A program made the translations under genes and the position numbers. This document shows positions 24,863-33,581 of a DNA stretch of 64,000 nt, in pieces. Every line of letters starts with the position of its first letter. Positions within the stretch are counted from its first letter, which is position 1. The notes beneath the pieces are model-generated. The model saw only the letters and a list, made by a program, of their open reading frames with translations, searched no databases and was not told the DNA's origin. This stretch comes from CAVUNY01 sp963843535 (GTDB taxonomy: Bacteria; Chloroflexota; Anaerolineae; Anaerolineales; Anaerolineaceae): assembly GCA_963843535.1 (NCBI GenBank), contig CAWJKU010000002.1:248001-312000 (forward strand), in the 5' to 3' direction.

Positions 24863-26202
24863 GAAAATTCACTCTCGTATCTGCGCCAGACCTGCCCCGA
24901 TAATTTGAGCGCCTCAGCGCTGATTTTTTCTTCATCCAATGTCAGCAGCTCGCGGTCTTTCATTAATACTTTCCCGCCGACCATCGTCGTTGTAACCATG
25001 CTTTCACGAAACCCAAATATTATATGCCATGGCAGATTATCAGCCGTCATCGGCGTATAGGGGTGGTAATCGACAAAAATCAAGTCGGCCTCAGCGCCAG
25101 GTTTCAATATGCCAATCGGTTCGCAATTTAGCTGCGCCTGGGCAAGCTCAGCATTATGGTAAATCGCCATATCCACAACTGAATAACCTGAAAGGCGGCG
25201 CGGGTCGCGATGAACCAGCTTGTGAGATAAATAAGCTGCTTTCCATTCTTCCCACATCGCGTTGGAAAAACCGTCGTTCCCAAGGCATACTTTAATCCCT
25301 GAGCGGAGCATTCCTTCAACATCAGGCAGCCCAACCGCGTTATTCATATTTGACCGCGGTTGGTGGGTTACCCAGGCATGTTCTCTTGCCAGTATTTCGA
25401 TTTCTCTTGGGTCAACGTGGACAGCATGAACCACAATCGCTCGAGGCCCCAGCAGATGGTGGCGTTCAAGCCGGTCGATTACCCGCTGCCCATACTTCTG
25501 AAGGCTGTCATATTCGTCGATGGGATGTTCGGCGACATGAATGTGGATTCCGATGTCCTGAGGGCATGCCGCCCGGATTTCCGCCAGGGTATCCTCGCTT
25601 AATGTCAGGCTGGCATGCAGCCCGAATGTGCCCGAGAGAAAACCTTTGTGGTTGGCTTTTATCGAATTGACGAAACGGAGATTTTCAGAAATGCCTTTCC
25701 TGGCGCCATCTGGTCCATTACGATCCGTGATTTCGTAACACAATGATGCGCGCAACCCAGCCATCTGGACTGCCCGCGCTATCTCGTCGAGTGATCCTTC
25801 AATCGCATTGGGTGAGGCGTGATGGTCGATGAGCGTGGTGGTGCCGTGCCGTATGGCATCTACCAGGCACACCAAGGCCGAATAATGGACGTCAGGAGCT
25901 GTCAAAGCGCGATCTAAAGGCCACCACAATTTTTGCAATATTTGCGGAAAGCCATCCGGTGCGTTGCCAGGTATTGCCATCCCCCTGGCAAATGCTCCAT
26001 AAAAATGCGTGTGCGCGCAGATGCTTCCTGGCATCACATATTGTCCGCCGGCATCCAACCGTTCTTCTTGAGGATACCGGCTGATCAGCTCTTGTGAATC
26101 GAGGATTTCGGTTATTTTTCCGGCTTGGATTCGAAGACCAAAACCATGCAGTATTTTATTGGGTTTGTCCCAGGTGATTAAGTTGCCACCGACAACCAGC
26201 AT
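24859..26202 (-). CDS. ssnA: SsnA-like amidohydrolase/aminohydrolase
   Basis: Metal-dependent amidohydrolase of 447 residues, close to SsnA and to the chlorohydrolase/deaminase group (TRZ/ATZ, guanine deaminase-like). Metal ligands: HTH in SICAHTHFYGAF, the later VAEHP and VHAVHVD, and the aspartate in CLGNDGFSN. SsnA is a recurrent member of selenium-dependent molybdenum hydroxylase clusters in E. coli and Enterococcus, and acts presumably on purine-like rings. Start ATG 26202 is backed by GGAGG seven bases upstream; the frame stays open to 26349 but would run into the divergent gene. It is the first gene of the sixteen-gene cluster. The exact name is less certain than the fold. Confidence 0.83.
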   Translation of the reverse strand: MLVVGGNLITWDKPNKILHGFGLRIQAGKITEILDSQELISRYPQEERLDAGGQYVMPGSICAHTHFYGAFARGMAIPGNAPDGFPQILQKLWWPLDRALTAPDVHYSALVCLVDAIRHGTTTLIDHHASPNAIEGSLDEIARAVQMAGLRASLCYEITDRNGPDGARKGISENLRFVNSIKANHKGFLSGTFGLHASLTLSEDTLAEIRAACPQDIGIHIHVAEHPIDEYDSLQKYGQRVIDRLERHHLLGPRAIVVHAVHVDPREIEILAREHAWVTHQPRSNMNNAVGLPDVEGMLRSGIKVCLGNDGFSNAMWEEWKAAYLSHKLVHRDPRRLSGYSVVDMAIYHNAELAQAQLNCEPIGILKPGAEADLIFVDYHPYTPMTADNLPWHIIFGFRESMVTTTMVGGKVLMKDRELLTLDEEKISAEALKLSGQVWRRYESEFS

Positions 26203-26319
26203 AGACAGGCCTCCATGGTAAATGTCCGACAATATTTTAGCACACAATGTTAACCGTCGGCGTCCAAAATTGGTTATTATGAAATATAATGAGAGCATTA
26301 CATCCAGACGGAGAAATGA

Positions 26320-27705
26320 ATGATTGACGCGCGTAGTGCAGCCCTGCAATATTCACTGGAAAACCGCGGCCTATTTTTGAACAAGTTGTCTGAATTATTG
26401 GCGGTTCCCTCGGTCTCAACCGACCCATCCCATATCCCTGATATGACACTTGCAGCCAACTGGTTAGCGGATGAGCTAAAGGGAATGGGTTTCACGAAGG
26501 TATCGATCACTGCTACAGAAAAGCATCCGGTCGTTTACGGAGAATTTTTACACGCGGGGTCAGATGCACTAACCGTTTTGGTTTATGGTCACTATGATGT
26601 CCAACCAGCAGATCCACTCGAATTGTGGCAGACCGATCCCTTCAAAGCGACGATAAAAGGCGACAATTTGCACGCGCGCGGTGCATCCGATATGAAGGGC
26701 CAGGTCCTGGCTTCATTGGCCGCCGTCCGAGCAATTTTGTCTACGAATGACGTTCCTGTAAATATAAAATACCTGATCGAAGGTGAAGAAGAAATTGGTT
26801 CGCCCAGTCTGGGGAAATTCTTAAGAGAGCATCGCGAACAGCTTAAAAGTGATTTTGCCTTGAATCCCGATGCCGGAATGATCTCCGCGGAAACCCCCAC
26901 GATCGTCTATGGACTGCGCGGATTAGCATATTTCGAATTGAAAGTAACTGGTCCCAGCCACGATTTACATTCAGGTTTATTTGGCGGCGTGGTCCACAAT
27001 CCCGCAATCGTTTTAGCCGATTTAATCAGCGGGATGCATGATGAAACGGGGCGGATTACTTTGCCTGGTTTTTATGATTCGGTTCTTCCCTTGACCGCAG
27101 AAGAGCATGCTGCAATGGTCAAGCTCCCAATGACTGACGAATATTACCTGACCGCCACAGGGGCGCCTCTATTATGGGGGGAGGCTGGTTATTATCCGGC
27201 TGAACGAGTTGGGGCAAGACCCACGCTGGATGTCAATGGGATGTTATCCGGATTTACAGGTTCGGGGTCAAAAACTGTTATTCCTTCCTGGGCAATGGCA
27301 AAAATATCGATGCGCCTGGTGCCAAACCAGGACCCCGCCGAAGTCTATCATCAATTTAGAACCTATTTGGAACAACATGCGCCCAAGACTGTTAGCTGGG
27401 TGCTAACCAATATGGCGGGCGGGCCAGCCTGCCTCACGAACCTCGATCAACCTGGCGTTCTCGCCTTAGCAAATGCGCTAGAATCGGTATGGGGGATCCC
27501 CCCAGTATACAAGCGTGAAGGCGGTAGTATCCCGGTTGTTCAGGATATGCAAAAAATTCTTGGGGTCGATTCTGTTTTATCTGGATTTGGGCTGCCGGAT
27601 GACAATTTGCATGCCCCGAACGAAAAATTACATTTACCAACATGGTATCGTGGGATTGAAACATTCATCAATTTTTTCTATAATTTAAAGACGAATAAAA
27701 AATAA
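26320..27705 (+). CDS. M20 (CNDP-type) dipeptidase
   Basis: Zinc dipeptidase or amidase of the M20 family, 461 residues, cytoplasmic. Motifs: the metal ligands in VLVYGHYDVQPA, the RGASDMKGQ segment, EGEEEIGSPSLG with the catalytic glutamate, and HSGLFGGVVHNPA from the dimerisation domain; GGSIPVVQDM near the end. The CNDP (carnosinase-like) subfamily is longer than the DapE/ArgE group and fits. It is divergent from the SsnA-like gene, with 117 bp between the two starts; the ATG follows GGAG. A TATAAT stands at 26285-26290, but no convincing -35 was found. It is not the YgeY type of the E. coli selenium cluster. Confidence 0.92.
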   Translation: MIDARSAALQYSLENRGLFLNKLSELLAVPSVSTDPSHIPDMTLAANWLADELKGMGFTKVSITATEKHPVVYGEFLHAGSDALTVLVYGHYDVQPADPLELWQTDPFKATIKGDNLHARGASDMKGQVLASLAAVRAILSTNDVPVNIKYLIEGEEEIGSPSLGKFLREHREQLKSDFALNPDAGMISAETPTIVYGLRGLAYFELKVTGPSHDLHSGLFGGVVHNPAIVLADLISGMHDETGRITLPGFYDSVLPLTAEEHAAMVKLPMTDEYYLTATGAPLLWGEAGYYPAERVGARPTLDVNGMLSGFTGSGSKTVIPSWAMAKISMRLVPNQDPAEVYHQFRTYLEQHAPKTVSWVLTNMAGGPACLTNLDQPGVLALANALESVWGIPPVYKREGGSIPVVQDMQKILGVDSVLSGFGLPDDNLHAPNEKLHLPTWYRGIETFINFFYNLKTNKK

Positions 27706-27717
27706 TAGAGGTTAATC

Positions 27718-28638
27718 ATGTCGAAGGTAAGATTTCCCGCATATGGTGGTCAGGCATTGATCGAAGGTGTATTAATGCGCGGTTCAACCACTGTAGCCGC
27801 CGCCATGCGTGCTCCTGATGGAAAAATTAACATCCAAACTGAAAAGCTGTCTGGGATATATCGGAGCGGCTTACGCAAAGTGCCTTTTTTACGCGGATTG
27901 ATCATTTTATGGGATGCGCTTATTCTGGGAACCCATTTCTTGACTATTTCCGCAAATATGCAATCCGGCGAGGATGAAAAGATTGAAGGTCCAGCCCTGT
28001 ATGGTACCCTGGCCTTATCTTTACTAATTGGATTAGGTATTTTCGTGGTTGCCCCTTCAGCCCTTGGGAGTGGTATCGAGAGTATTACCAGATTGAGCCT
28101 GGGATGGGTAAATCTCATCGAGGGCGTTATCCGCCTGGCAATTGCCGTCGGGTATATTTGGCTAATCGGTCGTATGCCAGAGATTAATCGCGTTTTTGCG
28201 TACCATGGTGCCGAGCATAAAACAATTAACGCCTTTGAAGCCGGCGCCGAATTAAAACCTGAAGTGGTGAAAAAATATTCGCTTGAACATCCTCGCTGCG
28301 GAACAGGATTCTTGCTTACCGTTGTGGTATTCTCTATCCTGATTTTCTCGCCATTTCGTTCGTTGGCATTTTGGATCAGAGTCCCGCTCCAATTGGGTTT
28401 GATCCCATTAATTGCCTGCCTGGCTTATGAATATATGCGGTGGACAGCAGACCATTTACATTACAGTTGGGTCAGGCTGCTGATATGGCCAAATCTGGCA
28501 TTGCAGCATTTGACGACGCGTGAGCCCTCATTGGAGATGCTTGAGGTCTCTATTGCCTCCTTTAATGCGATGATAGCCTCGGAGGAGACCTCGATTGAAC
28601 CAGTTAAGGAACGCGTTTTAGAACCGCAAAATATATGA
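27718..28638 (+). CDS. DUF1385 (YqhQ-like) membrane protein
   Basis: Conserved membrane protein of unknown function, 306 residues. The family hallmark AYHGAEHKTINAFEAG is present at about 161-176 along with GGQALIEGVLMRG near the start and SLEHPRCGTGFLL. About four membrane segments follow or flank these. In Firmicutes the homologue is YqhQ. It starts 12 bp after the dipeptidase (RBS AGAGG) and its stop overlaps the next gene as ATGA. Confidence 0.9.
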   Translation: MSKVRFPAYGGQALIEGVLMRGSTTVAAAMRAPDGKINIQTEKLSGIYRSGLRKVPFLRGLIILWDALILGTHFLTISANMQSGEDEKIEGPALYGTLALSLLIGLGIFVVAPSALGSGIESITRLSLGWVNLIEGVIRLAIAVGYIWLIGRMPEINRVFAYHGAEHKTINAFEAGAELKPEVVKKYSLEHPRCGTGFLLTVVVFSILIFSPFRSLAFWIRVPLQLGLIPLIACLAYEYMRWTADHLHYSWVRLLIWPNLALQHLTTREPSLEMLEVSIASFNAMIASEETSIEPVKERVLEPQNI

Positions 28639-29225
28639 AAACCTGGCAGGGAATCCTTTTCGGCACATTCCTCGGACTGGCATTCTCCGCTGTGATCGTA
28701 ATGATCGCCCAAACGCCGCGAGGTGATCCGATCACGATCCCGCCCACCAGCTCTCCTACTCCGATCATTGTGTATGTGTCTGGTGCGGTGAAGTCTCCAG
28801 GGCTCGTTTCTTTGATCCATGAAGACCGGGTGAGTGCAGCTATTGATAAAGCGGGAGGTTTCACTGCGGATGCCGACCAAACAGCGGTAAATCTGGCAGC
28901 GAAATTGTTTGATGGAGACAAAATTTTCGTGCCCTCTCGTAGTGAACAGGCGACGGAGGTTGCTCTGAATTCCACCCAGGCTGTCCTGAAATCAAGAAGT
29001 GCAAGCATAATAACGCCTACACCTGCATTCCCTATTAATATTAATACCGCAACCCAACAAGAATTAGAAAATTTACCCAATATTGGCCCTTCGAAGGCGT
29101 CTGACATCATCGAATACCGCAAGGTGCACGGCCCTTTTCTGAAAATCGACGATATTCAAAACGTGCCCAATATTGGACCGACCATATTTGAAAAAATTAG
29201 AGAATTGATCAGCATTTCTGGATAA
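28635..29225 (+). CDS. ComEA-like helix-hairpin-helix protein
   Basis: Short membrane-anchored DNA-binding protein like ComEA, the receptor for double-stranded DNA in natural transformation. An N-terminal membrane segment (GILFGTFLGLAFSAVIVMIA) precedes a SLBB domain (VYVSGAVKSPGLVSL), a spacer, and two helix-hairpin-helix repeats at the end (PININTATQQELENLPNIG, then IDDIQNVPNIGPTIFEKI). The length of 196 residues is normal. No comEC gene follows here, so competence cannot be claimed from this window. Start overlaps the previous stop by ATGA. Confidence 0.88.
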   Translation: MKTWQGILFGTFLGLAFSAVIVMIAQTPRGDPITIPPTSSPTPIIVYVSGAVKSPGLVSLIHEDRVSAAIDKAGGFTADADQTAVNLAAKLFDGDKIFVPSRSEQATEVALNSTQAVLKSRSASIITPTPAFPININTATQQELENLPNIGPSKASDIIEYRKVHGPFLKIDDIQNVPNIGPTIFEKIRELISISG

Positions 29226-29235
29226 TGGAGAAACC

Positions 29236-29682
29236 ATGGAACTTAAGTTAAAACTAGAATCCGATTTAAAAGATGCAATGAGAGCCTCGGATGATTTGCG
29301 CAAGCGAACCCTGCGCATGGTTATCGCGAGTATAAAGAATAATGAAATTGACCGCGGAGCCAAACTTGACGATTCGGCAGTGAGCGCGATCATGCAAAAG
29401 GAAATTAAAACCCGGCGTGAGGCAATCGCAGAAGCCGAAAAAGCACAACGACCCGATCTGGCCCTGGCCGCGCAAGAAGAGATCTCCGTTTTAGAATCTT
29501 ACCTCCCCAAAGCGATGAGTGAAGACGAAATTAAGGGTCTGGCCGTGGATGTCATTCACGAAATAAATGCGGCAGGGCCGGCAGACATGGGCAAAGTGAT
29601 GAAAGCTCTCCTTGGTAAATTACAAGGGCGTGCGCCGGGTGATGTCGCCAGTAAAGTTGTTCGAGAGCTTTTACAGAAATAA
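29236..29682 (+). CDS. yqeY: YqeY/GatB-tail domain protein
   Basis: A 148-residue protein of the GatB/YqeY family: ELKLKLESDLKDAMRA at the start, RKRTLRMVIASIKNNEID, and the C-terminal GKVMKALLGKLQGRAPGDVASKVV segment that resembles the tRNA-binding tail of GatB. A role with Glu/Asp-tRNA amidotransferase has been proposed for the domain, but for the stand-alone protein it is unproven. TGGAG precedes the ATG by seven bases. Neighbours are ComEA and the 7TM-HD protein. Confidence 0.92.
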   Translation: MELKLKLESDLKDAMRASDDLRKRTLRMVIASIKNNEIDRGAKLDDSAVSAIMQKEIKTRREAIAEAEKAQRPDLALAAQEEISVLESYLPKAMSEDEIKGLAVDVIHEINAAGPADMGKVMKALLGKLQGRAPGDVASKVVRELLQK

Positions 29683-29685
29683 ACG

Positions 29686-31860
29686 ATGTTATTCGCTTCC
29701 AGGTCGGAGAGAAAACGTTCCGATAACAGAGACCGCATATTTCGTCTGGTCATTCTCCTGGCGGTAACTCTACTGTCTTATGGCGCATTAATTTTCCCCT
29801 ATTCACTTCGCCAATCTTCTTTTCCATTAAAGGTAGGAGATGTAGTTCCACAAGATATCCAGGCTCCCTATGCGTCCAGTTATGAAAGCTCTGTATTAAC
29901 CAACCTGGCAAGGACCAACTCAGTAAATAGTGTAGCGCAGGTATATTTGCCCGTTGATCCAGCGATTACCCGCAAGCAAATCGAAAAGCTGCGCGTCGCA
30001 TTGGGGTTTATTTCAAACACTCGAACAGATACCTTTGCATCCCAGGTACAAAAGCTCTCAGATCTGGCGCTCATGGCTGAAATTCAAATTACCGCGGAAA
30101 TAGGGGAAAAAATTCTGGCTCTAAGCGATAGCCGTTGGCTAATTGTCCAACAAGAAGCCTTAAATGTCCTGGAACAAGTGATGCGGAATACAATCCGAGA
30201 AGGGCAGGTATGGAGCGCGCAAAGAAATGTTCCGACATTAATTTCTTTCTCGATCCCGCAAGATTTAGCAGTAATTATTTCTGAGCTTACGGTTCCATTT
30301 ATCATCCCCAACTCACTTTATAGCGCAGATCAAACTGAAACAGCACGCCAGGAAGCCTTGAATTCAGTGGAGCCTGTAATTCGATCTTATGCTTCAGGTG
30401 AGATCATCGTCAGGCGAGGCCAGATCATCACGGATGCGCAGTTAGAAGCGATGAAATATTTTGGTTTAATTCAAGATCAAGGAATTAGCCAGAATCTGAT
30501 GGCTGCGGCTGCGTTAGTTACTTTGATTAGTGCATTAACTGGGTTGTATTTCTATCGGAGAAAACTGTCTGCGTTTAACCAAATTTCTAAATTAGTCATT
30601 ATCGCCTTATATTTCTTGCTTTTCTTGTTTAGCGCACGTTTCTTTCTGCCAAACCGAACAATTCTCCCCTATCTTTTTCCGATATCTGCCTTCGGATTAA
30701 CAGTTGCCAGCCTTTTTTCACTAGAAATCGGCCTTGTTTTCTCGATTTTTCTTGGAATCCTGGCTGGTTATGGAATGCCCAATGGATTAGATCTAACCTT
30801 ATTTTATATATTAGCCAGTTTGTTCGGTATTTTCGTGTTGGGAAAAGGCCGGCGGATAATAAACTTCTTTTGGGCAGGTATCGCGATTGGCATCGCCGGT
30901 TCCGCAGTGATTCTTGGTTATCGCCTGATCGATTCATATACCGATGCGATCGGAATAACCACTTTGATAGGCGCGGTATTTATCAATGGCATCGCGTCGG
31001 CTAGCTTGACTTTACTCAGCCAGATTTTCTTCGCGCAGATATTGGGAATGACCACCGCCTTACAGCTCCTGGATTTATCCCGTCCCGACCATCCTCTCCT
31101 TCAGTTCTTATTGCGGAACGCGCCCGGTTCTTACCAGCACAGCCTACAAGTCGCAAATCTGGCTGAACAAGCCGCAGAAGCAATTAACGCCGATTCGTTA
31201 TTAGTGCGGGTTGGTTGCCTTTACCACGACATTGGAAAAGCTGTAAATCCATTCTTTTTTATTGAAAATCAAGTTCCTGGCAAGCTCGATTCGCACGATG
31301 ATGTCGATCCTACGGTAAGCTCAGCCACAATCATCCATCATGTGACAGACGGGTTGGATTTAGCTCGAAAATACCGGATACCCACGAGAATCCAAGATTT
31401 CATCCGTGAACACCACGGAACGATGATTACCCGGTATCAATATGCCAAAGCCCTAGAAATAGCCGGCAATGATATCAATGCGGTCGATATTGAATCTTTT
31501 CGTTATCCAGGCCCTCGCCCGCGATCGCGCGAAACTGTGTTACTGATGCTCGCAGATGGATGTGAGGCAAAAGCGAGAGCCGATTTTCCTAAAACTGATG
31601 ATGAACTGCGCAGATTAATCCAAAAAGTAGTTGATTATCTCCGCTCCGAAGGGCAATTGGATGAAACCGCATTAACTCTACGTGATTTGCACCTGGTGAC
31701 GGAGTCGTTCGTGAATACTCTAAGGAACACATATCATCCGCGGATTGCTTACCCGGAAATTAAGCCGGGGACGTTGAATGCGCCTACAGAGCCTGTACCT
31801 CAACTAGCGCCCCCGATCATCGCTGAGACATTAGCCAGCCCTCAGGACACCCCCAAATGA
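29686..31860 (+). CDS. 7TM-HD (PgpH/YqfF-type) phosphodiesterase
   Basis: Integral membrane protein of 724 residues. Layout: N-terminal membrane segment, extracellular 7TMR-HDED domain (about 50-260) ending in the ASGEIIVRRGQIITDAQLEAM region, about seven membrane helices (270-470), and a cytoplasmic HD domain with GSYQHSLQVANLAEQ, CLYHDIGK and EHHGT. Members of this family (PgpH in Listeria) hydrolyse cyclic di-AMP to pApA. It lies directly upstream of ybeY (ATGA overlap) and dgkA, the same order as yqfF-yqfG-dgkA in Bacillus, though phoH is absent. Presence of the HD protein suggests c-di-AMP signalling, but no DisA/CdaA cyclase is in the window. Confidence 0.92.
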   Translation: MLFASRSERKRSDNRDRIFRLVILLAVTLLSYGALIFPYSLRQSSFPLKVGDVVPQDIQAPYASSYESSVLTNLARTNSVNSVAQVYLPVDPAITRKQIEKLRVALGFISNTRTDTFASQVQKLSDLALMAEIQITAEIGEKILALSDSRWLIVQQEALNVLEQVMRNTIREGQVWSAQRNVPTLISFSIPQDLAVIISELTVPFIIPNSLYSADQTETARQEALNSVEPVIRSYASGEIIVRRGQIITDAQLEAMKYFGLIQDQGISQNLMAAAALVTLISALTGLYFYRRKLSAFNQISKLVIIALYFLLFLFSARFFLPNRTILPYLFPISAFGLTVASLFSLEIGLVFSIFLGILAGYGMPNGLDLTLFYILASLFGIFVLGKGRRIINFFWAGIAIGIAGSAVILGYRLIDSYTDAIGITTLIGAVFINGIASASLTLLSQIFFAQILGMTTALQLLDLSRPDHPLLQFLLRNAPGSYQHSLQVANLAEQAAEAINADSLLVRVGCLYHDIGKAVNPFFFIENQVPGKLDSHDDVDPTVSSATIIHHVTDGLDLARKYRIPTRIQDFIREHHGTMITRYQYAKALEIAGNDINAVDIESFRYPGPRPRSRETVLLMLADGCEAKARADFPKTDDELRRLIQKVVDYLRSEGQLDETALTLRDLHLVTESFVNTLRNTYHPRIAYPEIKPGTLNAPTEPVPQLAPPIIAETLASPQDTPK

Positions 31861-32315
31861 TCAATATTGTTGTCAGCGAAAAATTCGAGGGATCAGTGGA
31901 TCCGGGCATTTTAGAAAAAACAGCATTGAAGGTATTAGAGCGAAACTCCAGGGACACAGAAAATGATATATCTATTGCGATAGAAGATAATGAGTATCTT
32001 CAGGCGTTAAACTTTCAGTTTCTGGGTATTGATTCCCCAACGGATGTGCTTTCCTTTCCCGGGGAAGAAATAGACCCCGACACCGGTCACTTTTATCTTG
32101 GTGATATCATTATTTCAATGCCCATGGCTTCCGCTCAGGCTGCAACTGCCGGTCACCCCGTACAAGACGAGTTGCAGTTGCTCGTGGTTCACGGGATTCT
32201 TCATCTACTGGGTTTCGATCACGCCACACCCGAAATGAAAACAGAAATGTGGATGGTTCAGACACAATTGCTACAAGATTTATCTGTAAAGATAAATAAA
32301 TTACCCGAGGATTAA
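31857..32315 (+). CDS. ybeY: YbeY rRNA maturation endoribonuclease
   Basis: Zinc-dependent endoribonuclease required for 16S rRNA 3'-end maturation and ribosome quality control. The 152 residues carry the full metal signature VVHGILHLLGFDH (three histidines) preceded by TDVLSFPGEE. Begins in the stop codon of the HD protein (ATGA) and is followed two bases later by dgkA. All family hallmarks are intact. Confidence 0.96.
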   Translation: MINIVVSEKFEGSVDPGILEKTALKVLERNSRDTENDISIAIEDNEYLQALNFQFLGIDSPTDVLSFPGEEIDPDTGHFYLGDIIISMPMASAQAATAGHPVQDELQLLVVHGILHLLGFDHATPEMKTEMWMVQTQLLQDLSVKINKLPED

Positions 32316-32317
32316 AA

Positions 32318-32695
32318 ATGGAGAAATTCCTACAATCCAGGTTATTGTCGTTCAAGTATGCCTTCTCTGGTATTCGATATGTCGTAAAATCTCAACAAAA
32401 TGCCTGGATCCATGCTTTGATCAGTGTGGTAGTGATTTTTCTAGCTATATGGCTGGCAGTCCCGCCGCAAAGCTGGGCCTTGATCGGCCTTACTCTAGGA
32501 CTTGTCTGGATGGCAGAGTGTGTGAACACTGCCATTGAAAAAGTATTTGACCTGATAAATCCCGACTCCCATCCGCTAGTAAAAATTGGCAAAGATGTAT
32601 CGGCTGCAGGTGTATTAATTTCAGCCTTTTGTGCAGTATTCGTGGGGCTGGTAATCTTTGGACCGCCAATATTCGAAAAGCTATTTGTCCGCTAA
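32318..32695 (+). CDS. dgkA: diacylglycerol/undecaprenol kinase
   Basis: Small membrane kinase of 125 residues in the DgkA family; in Gram-positive relatives it phosphorylates undecaprenol for cell-wall carrier recycling. It shows SFKYAFSGIRYV at the start, the signature VWMAECVNTAIEKVFDLI (catalytic Glu and metal-binding Glu/Asn), HPLVKIGKDVSAAGVL, and three membrane segments. The ybeY-dgkA pairing supports the undecaprenol kinase reading. The ATG follows GAGG with nine bases of spacing. Confidence 0.93.
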   Translation: MEKFLQSRLLSFKYAFSGIRYVVKSQQNAWIHALISVVVIFLAIWLAVPPQSWALIGLTLGLVWMAECVNTAIEKVFDLINPDSHPLVKIGKDVSAAGVLISAFCAVFVGLVIFGPPIFEKLFVR

Positions 32696-32707
32696 TCAGG
32701 GTAAAAA

Positions 32708-33547
32708 ATGAACCAGGAATTTATATTTGGTACAGTTGGCTCACCGATATCCACCCCCAAAAAGCCCGGTGGAAGTGCGGGTGCAATAGAGCAGATCGCA
32801 GCCCTGGGATTACAGGCACTAGAGTTGGGCTGGGTGCGTTCGGTCCGAGTTTCTGAGGATTCTTGCGCACAAATTAAAAATACTGCGCAGGAAAAGGGCG
32901 TCTCAATCAGCGTTCATGCCCCATACTTCATTAATCTTAATGCGGATGATATAGAATGGCCAAATTCACGCAAGCGATTGATGGACGCAGCTTTTTTTGG
33001 CAATTTAGCTGGAGCGACCGATATCATTTTCCATCCAGGTTCGTATTTTACCCTTCCACCCGAAGTGGTTTTACCAATCGCCATTGACAGGTTGGCAGGC
33101 TGCCTGAAAGAATTGAGATCAATGGGAAATCAGGTGGTTTTACGCCCAGAGACGATGGGCAAATCCGCCATGTTAGGTTCATTCGACGACACATTGGCAA
33201 TGGCTAACTCCATTCCAGGAGTTGAACCGTGTGTGGACTTCGCACATTTACATGCCAGGCAGGGAAATGGCTCAATGAATAGTTATGACGAATGGAGCGC
33301 ATTGCTAAATGCCTATGCGAAATCGCTGGGCGGTAATGCCCTTAAACACATGCACATCCACCTGTCGGGTATCGAATATTCTGAAAAGGGCGAGCGAAAT
33401 CACTTGCCCCTAAAAGAATCGGATTTTGACTTGTTAGGGCTTTTTAGGGCGTTGAAATTCTCTGGCTGTGGCGGGCGGATTTTATGCGAAAGCCCTGCGA
33501 TGGAAGATGACGCACTCTACATGCAAAATACCTGGGAGTCCCTTTAA
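32708..33547 (+). CDS. nfo: endonuclease IV-type AP endonuclease
   Basis: TIM-barrel zinc AP endonuclease in base-excision repair, 279 residues. Metal-site segments: VHAPYFINL, IIFHPGSY, LRPETMGK, CVDFAHLHA, MHIHLSG and ILCESPAM. The set matches the archaeal/thermophile-like branch (LSGIEYSEKGERNHLPL); in that loop Asn occupies the place where E. coli Nfo has the Asp of Asp-x-His, a variant seen in the branch rather than proof of loss. It is the last gene of the plus run, and converges on the LuxR-type regulator with a 34-bp gap. No terminator is evident. Confidence 0.88.
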   Translation: MNQEFIFGTVGSPISTPKKPGGSAGAIEQIAALGLQALELGWVRSVRVSEDSCAQIKNTAQEKGVSISVHAPYFINLNADDIEWPNSRKRLMDAAFFGNLAGATDIIFHPGSYFTLPPEVVLPIAIDRLAGCLKELRSMGNQVVLRPETMGKSAMLGSFDDTLAMANSIPGVEPCVDFAHLHARQGNGSMNSYDEWSALLNAYAKSLGGNALKHMHIHLSGIEYSEKGERNHLPLKESDFDLLGLFRALKFSGCGGRILCESPAMEDDALYMQNTWESL

Positions 33548-33581
33548 GAAGATCATCCGGTGAGTCATCTCCGGACTTCTG

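Noticed and set aside
8253..26202. Selenocysteine codons in the hydroxylases
   Set aside because: No in-frame TGA was found inside the hydroxylase frames; selenium in this enzyme type is a cofactor ligand.
26203..26349. 49-codon extension of the SsnA-like gene
   Set aside because: Would overlap the divergent dipeptidase; ATG 26202 has GGAGG.
26320..27705. M20 peptidase as the YgeY partner of the selenium cluster
   Set aside because: It is the longer CNDP type and is divergent from the cluster, so the link is not supported.
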